Both the position numbers and the translations under genes were made by a program. Positions 59,670 through 64,000 of a DNA stretch of 64,000 nucleotides are shown one piece after another. Under the pieces are notes generated by a model. The model worked only from the letters and a program-made list of their open reading frames with translations, was not told the DNA's origin and did no database searches. Within the stretch, counting starts at the first letter, position 1. Each line of letters opens with the position of its first letter. Source of the DNA: Microcebus murinus (lineage: Eukaryota > Chordata > Mammalia > Primates > Cheirogaleidae); contig NC_134108.1 of NCBI RefSeq assembly GCF_040939455.1, positions 8,337,501 to 8,401,500 of the forward strand, read 5' to 3'.

Positions 59670-59772
59670 ATTTCATTTCTTACGTCCCAGGCACTGAGTC
59701 AGGCAGCCACTTTCTCACTCACTCAACAAAATCTTACATTTCATTTCTTATGTCCCAGGCACTAAATCAGGC
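59670..59772. repeat. Direct duplication of ~35 bp, 68 bp apart
   Basis: 59670-59704 and 59738-59772 share atttcatttctta and gtcccaggcact with about four differences over 35 bp. Confidence 0.8.
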
Positions 59773-60009
59773 TCCATCCTCACCCACAGGGAGCTCAGAG
59801 TCCAGTCTCCTGCCTTCTTTGTCTATTGCATTTTAGTAAGGGCAGCTGCCTTTGTTTTATAGCACTCTACCTATCAGTCTAATTTTATTCAACAACCAAA
59901 AAGTAAATCAAACCTCCACCACAGCACCACCTTGAAGGAAACATTCTGCAGCTGCTTACAGAAGCACCCACGCCAAACCATCCCATCTCAGAGTGGCTTT
60001 TGGAGCCAG

Positions 60010-60185
60010 CCCCCTGGGATCACACCCTGATTCTGGGACTTAGCCGCAGGCTCTTGGGCTGGTCACTCCATCTCTATGAGACTCACCTTCCTCCTTCGTG
60101 ACATGGGGAAATCGAGCCCTGTCTCATAAGCCAGTTTTGGGGACTCAGTGAGTCATCCAGGTACAGCCCTAGAGCAACGGCTGGG
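60010..60185 (+). repeat. MIR SINE
   Basis: gactcaccttcctccttcgt, acatggggaaatcgagccc and ttggggactcagtgagtcat follow MIR order in sense; the 5' portion is diverged. Confidence 0.65.
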
Positions 60186-61869
60186 ACAAAGCAAGCAGGA
60201 CCCGAAAGTGTTCCTTCTACGGTTCTGTCTTTACCTTCAGAAAAGCCTGGGAGCGGGAGGCAACAGTGGGGACACCTGGTGCCTCCACTTTGTCTTGTCC
60301 AGCCATGCTGCAGCCCAGCGGGACTGGGCATCCAGACCTGCAGTTTGTGATGGTCTTTAGCGCGTCAGTTCGACAACACCGATTTTATTGGCCTTCTCCA
60401 TGCCAAGCACGTGCCGGGGATGGCAGGTGTAAGAACAGGCGAGACCAAGCTCTGAGTTCAAGAACTGCAGATCCAGCCAGAAAGTGGACGTTCGGGCAGA
60501 TAGATGGTAAGGGTGTGGGAGGATCTGCAGAGAAGGAGAATGCTGGGAGGGGGCTGTGGGTCACACTGCAGGGCAGGGCAGAAAGAGCTTCTGCCCTAGG
60601 GTCATCTCTGCCTGGGAGCAGGATGCTGTCCTGCGCTGGCAGTGAAACGACCTTGCTCTCCCCAGCCTAACAGCAAGCCTTGATTTTGGCTTTTAGATGT
60701 GGCAGGGGGAAAGCACGAGAAATGCAAGAAGAAAGAGAGTGGGAAGGGGAGACACTCTAACACTTGCCAGCAATGCTTCCTGGCTCTTTCCCCAATCTTC
60801 CTGTTAATCTCTGGTCATCAAAGGAAACAAAGTGTCCCCCCTCACTGGGAAGGGGGGAGAACGCGACAGCAGAGAGGAAGTGTAATGACAGCAGCACCTG
60901 TGCTGCCGACGTGCCGTCCTCACCACCACGACTGGGGAAACTGCAGAAGTTCTCAAAGCCTGCAAGCCAAGCCACAGCCCGAAGGTCATCTCAGGGGGCG
61001 GCGCCTCCCCCCAGCCCCCCACTCCCCAGCTGCTTCACCGCAGCTGCTTCCGTGAGAAGCTTCACAGCCCCAGCTCGCAGCAGCCACAGTGCCTGGTGCT
61101 CCTGCGCAGGGGAAAAGCCCAGTGACTCAACTGGCCTTGAAGTTTTACCTGAGAATGTCATCACTTTTTTGCTCGTGTAGGTTCTTGACGGCAGCTCATG
61201 ACAGCCACAAAGAAAGCCAGCCCAGCCCAGGAGGGCGATGAATAAAGAACAGCGCTTTCCTGTGGTTCCCACCCAAACAGGCACATAGTCACACGCTTGG
61301 CAGACGCATCTTTGCAAAAACGAGATGACATGCGTGTGTATCCGCCAGAAGCCAGAGATGGAGACGTGCGTTTATAAATCCCTGTCTCTCTTGTTGCTTA
61401 ATCCGGTGGATTTTTCGGGAAGCGAGTGAAGCCGGCTCCAGGGCCTCTCCCACGCACAGCCCAAGGGCCCACACCGGGCTCACGTGCATCTTCCGAAAGT
61501 CTCCGAGAGTTGCATAAGCTTCATATCCCTCAGAACTCTGTACTTAACACTTGAAAACACACACGTGTGGGCTTAAATCTGTAACACTTGAAGCCTGCCC
61601 GAGAGAGCACAAGGTCCACGAACACTTCATCTGAAAGGTCACTGCAGTTCACCCTTGAGTCTATGTGTTCTTTCTCATTCAGGTAGATTTTTACCAGCAA
61701 CCCCCCCCCCCAAATGTTATTTTAGAATCAGAGTAAAACACTGACATAGAAATCCATGATTTTTCATGGCTTTAAAACTTGACCTCTTCGTATGGAAGGG
61801 CAAAGAAATGAGAATAATATTATATCAGTATAAGTACTACACTCATAATTGTTATAGGTTTTGTTGTAC

Positions 61870-62080
61870 CAACAGCTGCTATTTAGTTAGTACTTACTCT
61901 GAGCCAGTTTAATAAGGACTTTAAATAAATTATCTCAGTCCTCATCACAACATTATTAAGTGCACCCATTCTACAGATGAGGAGAGTGAGAAGTGAACCT
62001 TGGAATGATTAAGTAATTTACCTAAAGTCACATTGTAATCTGGGTCTGTTTGACTCCAAAACCTATGCTTTGTTTAGGCA
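61870..62080 (-). repeat. MIR SINE
   Basis: ctactgagcc-like start, ttatctcagtcctcatcaca, attctacagatgaggagagt, aagtaatttacctaaagtca and gtctgtttgactccaaaac are the reverse complement of MIR in order. Confidence 0.8.
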
Positions 62081-63329
62081 AAGAAGTTAAGAAGTTAGAA
62101 TATCCCACTATCTTGGCTGAAAAATTTTTTCTAAACCAATTCTAATTTCTTAATAGATCCTTATTATCTAATGTGCATTTCCCTCTCATAGTCTCTCTCT
62201 TGCCAAGAAATTTGTTTGGAGGTTAAGGAAGCTTAATTAGAATAAATTTAAATTAGACCCTAGTTAAATTTTTTATTTTAAAATTGTATTTATGTTCCAC
62301 CTCTAAACTAGAGACTATGGGTGATCAAAATAATGAAATGGATTCAGAGAGAGCAGAATAGTAATAACATGTATGTATAAGAATTTACAAACCAAAGAAG
62401 AAATCAAATAACACTCTACCACGTTAAAAAAAAATCACACCGTATAGCTTATACATAGTTAAAAAATCAAACAAAACAGAAAATCACTAACTCTCAAATT
62501 ACTTCTACCATACCATGAAGTCATTATTACCTTACATTTCAAATGTATGCTATTCAATAAAATCATAAGTCGTCCTTCATCTAATTTATTGCTGGTTTTG
62601 TTTCCCACTTTTCAATGCCATCAGTGTGAGAAAAGTTACAATAAGTATTTTATCTCTATCCCCCCAACCGCCCCCTAAACAACCTGCTCCAATGGCTGGC
62701 CTCGGATGCCCACCCTACCTTTGCCTCTGCTTCCACAGGAGAGACCAGGGGAGGCCGCTCTGGTGACAAAGCAGTCTGGGCTTCCTGTCAGAACCACTGA
62801 CGTGCTGCTCTTTCCTTCCTGTTGGGCGCAGCCTGAAGCCACCCTACGTGGCCAGCCCCAAGCGCTTCTGTGGCTGCTCCCACACCACCAGGGAGCAAAG
62901 CCACCCAAAACCACACCAAGGAGCTCTTGTATGCCAAAATTTTACATTTTTAGCTGGAGGAAAGACCATGCTGACGGGAGGGAAATGTTTCCCCCAAGGA
63001 AACCCCCCATAGAGACTAGAGGCTTAAAATATTCAAATGTTCCCACGTTTGTGAGGGGTTTCACGTTGACTTCAAGTGGAAATGACTAACTACATCTCAT
63101 ACAACAGCTGCTACCTCAAGAACCAATTTATAACAAGACTGGCACAGACATTTTGGGGGTAAGTTTCTTTGACGCAGAGCATGTATATGGAATATTATAC
63201 AATTTATAAGTGCTGCTTGATAAATTCCCAAAGTGAACACATCGTATAGAGAAACGGAACAGGAACAGCATCCCAGAACCCCCCTCCTCCCCTCCACCTC
63301 TTCGGGTAACTACCTTCCTCCTCGTGTAT

Positions 63330-63458
63330 TTTTATTCTGTTAGAGGGGGTCTCGCTATGTTGCCCAGGCTGGTCTCAAACTCCTGGCCTCAAGCCATCTT
63401 CCCACCTCCACCTCCCAAAGAAGCTGGGATCACAGGCACGAGCCACCACACCCAGCTC
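63330..63458 (-). mobile_element. Alu-related monomer (FLAM/half-Alu)
   Basis: About 125 bp matching one Alu arm (ggggtctcgctatgttgccc to agccaccacacccagc), minus orientation, with no second arm. Confidence 0.7.
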
Positions 63459-63540
63459 CTGGGGTAACTATTATCACCACCTCTAACACCATCAATTGGC
63501 TTTCTGTTTTCTTGCTTTGTATAAATAGAATCACATGATT

Positions 63541-64000
63541 TTTTAAAATTATTTTATCATATTATGGGGGTACAAATATTATTAGGGTTACATATATTGC
63601 CCCTGCCATTCCTCCACCCGCCCCCCCCTTACCAAAACATCAAGCGTGTCCTACCCTCAGGTGGTGCGCATCGCACTTTTTTGTAAGTGTAAATTCTTCC
63701 CCTCCTCCCCCCTCCCATTTGCCCACCACCCGATAAAAGTTTGTTTGCTTGTTTGTTTGTTTTCCTTTTTTGATCTTTGGGTTACATTGTATATCTTAGC
63801 CTTTCCCTTGGAAGGGCTAGATGTATTCCCTCTCCCCCTTCCACTATGCTCACCACAACCCTTAGATGTGTATCTCCCCTCCCCCAAACCCTAGTGGGCA
63901 CTATCCCCATTTGAGCACCATGGTTTTAATCAATCAGTACCAATTTGATGGCCAGTAGATGTGGAGCCCGTTTTCTTGATCTTGTGTCACCTCATTTTGG
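63541..64000 (-). mobile_element. Strepsirrhine-type L1 3' end running off the window
   Basis: Reverse complement of the same L1 tail family as at 35463 and 23544 (attatgggggtacaaata, catatattgcccctgccatt), extending at least 450 bp into the 3'UTR up to the last base. Confidence 0.8.

Larger units (their letters stand above)
53177..64000. other. Region upstream of the SYTL3 start exon (5' flank or intron 1), no gene recognised
   Basis: About 10.8 kb with no coding exon on either strand. Longer open frames lack family resemblance. It holds MIR copies, an AluJ-like element, a short Alu monomer and the 3' end of an L1 at the window edge. There is no CpG island, so the SYTL3 promoter is probably farther right. 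The human upstream neighbour DYNLT1 was looked for by its protein and not seen. Confidence 0.6.

Noticed and set aside
53177..64000. Search for DYNLT1, the expected upstream neighbour from human gene order
   Set aside because: None of its protein segments appear in any frame.

Overview
This is a piece of a mammalian nuclear genome, almost certainly from a strepsirrhine primate (lemur or galago group). The evidence is the SINE set. Most Alu copies are full-length dimers with an extended middle ('ggccaactaaaaatatatag' type) and the right-arm ending typical of lemuriform/lorisiform Alus, many with perfect target-site duplications. The L1 3' ends with a 'gtacccccataatatg' tail fit the same group. 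There are no bacterial-style genes, operons or CRISPR arrays.

The one protein-coding gene I can support is SYTL3 (synaptotagmin-like protein 3, Slp3), on the minus strand. Eight coding exons run from the start codon at 52938 down to 3123. All have consensus AG/GT borders and mutually compatible phases, and they total 852 nt (284 codons). They encode the N-terminal Rab27-binding Slp homology domain, with an FYVE-type zinc finger of eight cysteines, and the linker. The two C2 domains must lie beyond the left edge. One 5'UTR exon with two short upstream ORFs is proposed at 52939-53176. Everything to its right is upstream or intron-1 sequence in which I see no other gene.

From left to right: 1-3122 is intron with LTR, L1, hAT and Alu debris. 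3.1-16.6 kb holds six compact exons (c8 to c4, plus a strong-looking non-coding pseudo-exon at 3777-3864), MIRs, and an old ~1-kb DNA transposon with long inverted repeats. 16.6-30 kb is an intron with a CpG island at ~18.0-18.5 kb, a twin-primed inverted L1, a Tc1/mariner-like MITE nested inside an hAT relic, Alus, and a CpG-rich L1 tail. 30.1-50.9 kb is the largest intron. It carries a complete but decayed class I (gammaretrovirus-like) endogenous retrovirus at 32756-39833, antisense to SYTL3 and itself hit by two Alus and an L1. 50.8-53.2 kb holds the zinc-finger exon and the start-codon exon. 53.2-64 kb is non-coding with MIR, Alu and L1 pieces, ending inside an L1 3' end.

Nothing here is a convincing new protein system. 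The most unusual items are the nested MITE, the 13.5-14.5 kb transposon with repetitive termini, the intragenic CpG island with a 31-bp tandem duplication, the overlapping uORF at the SYTL3 start, and an L1 tail that appears to have been pushed toward CpG/GC.
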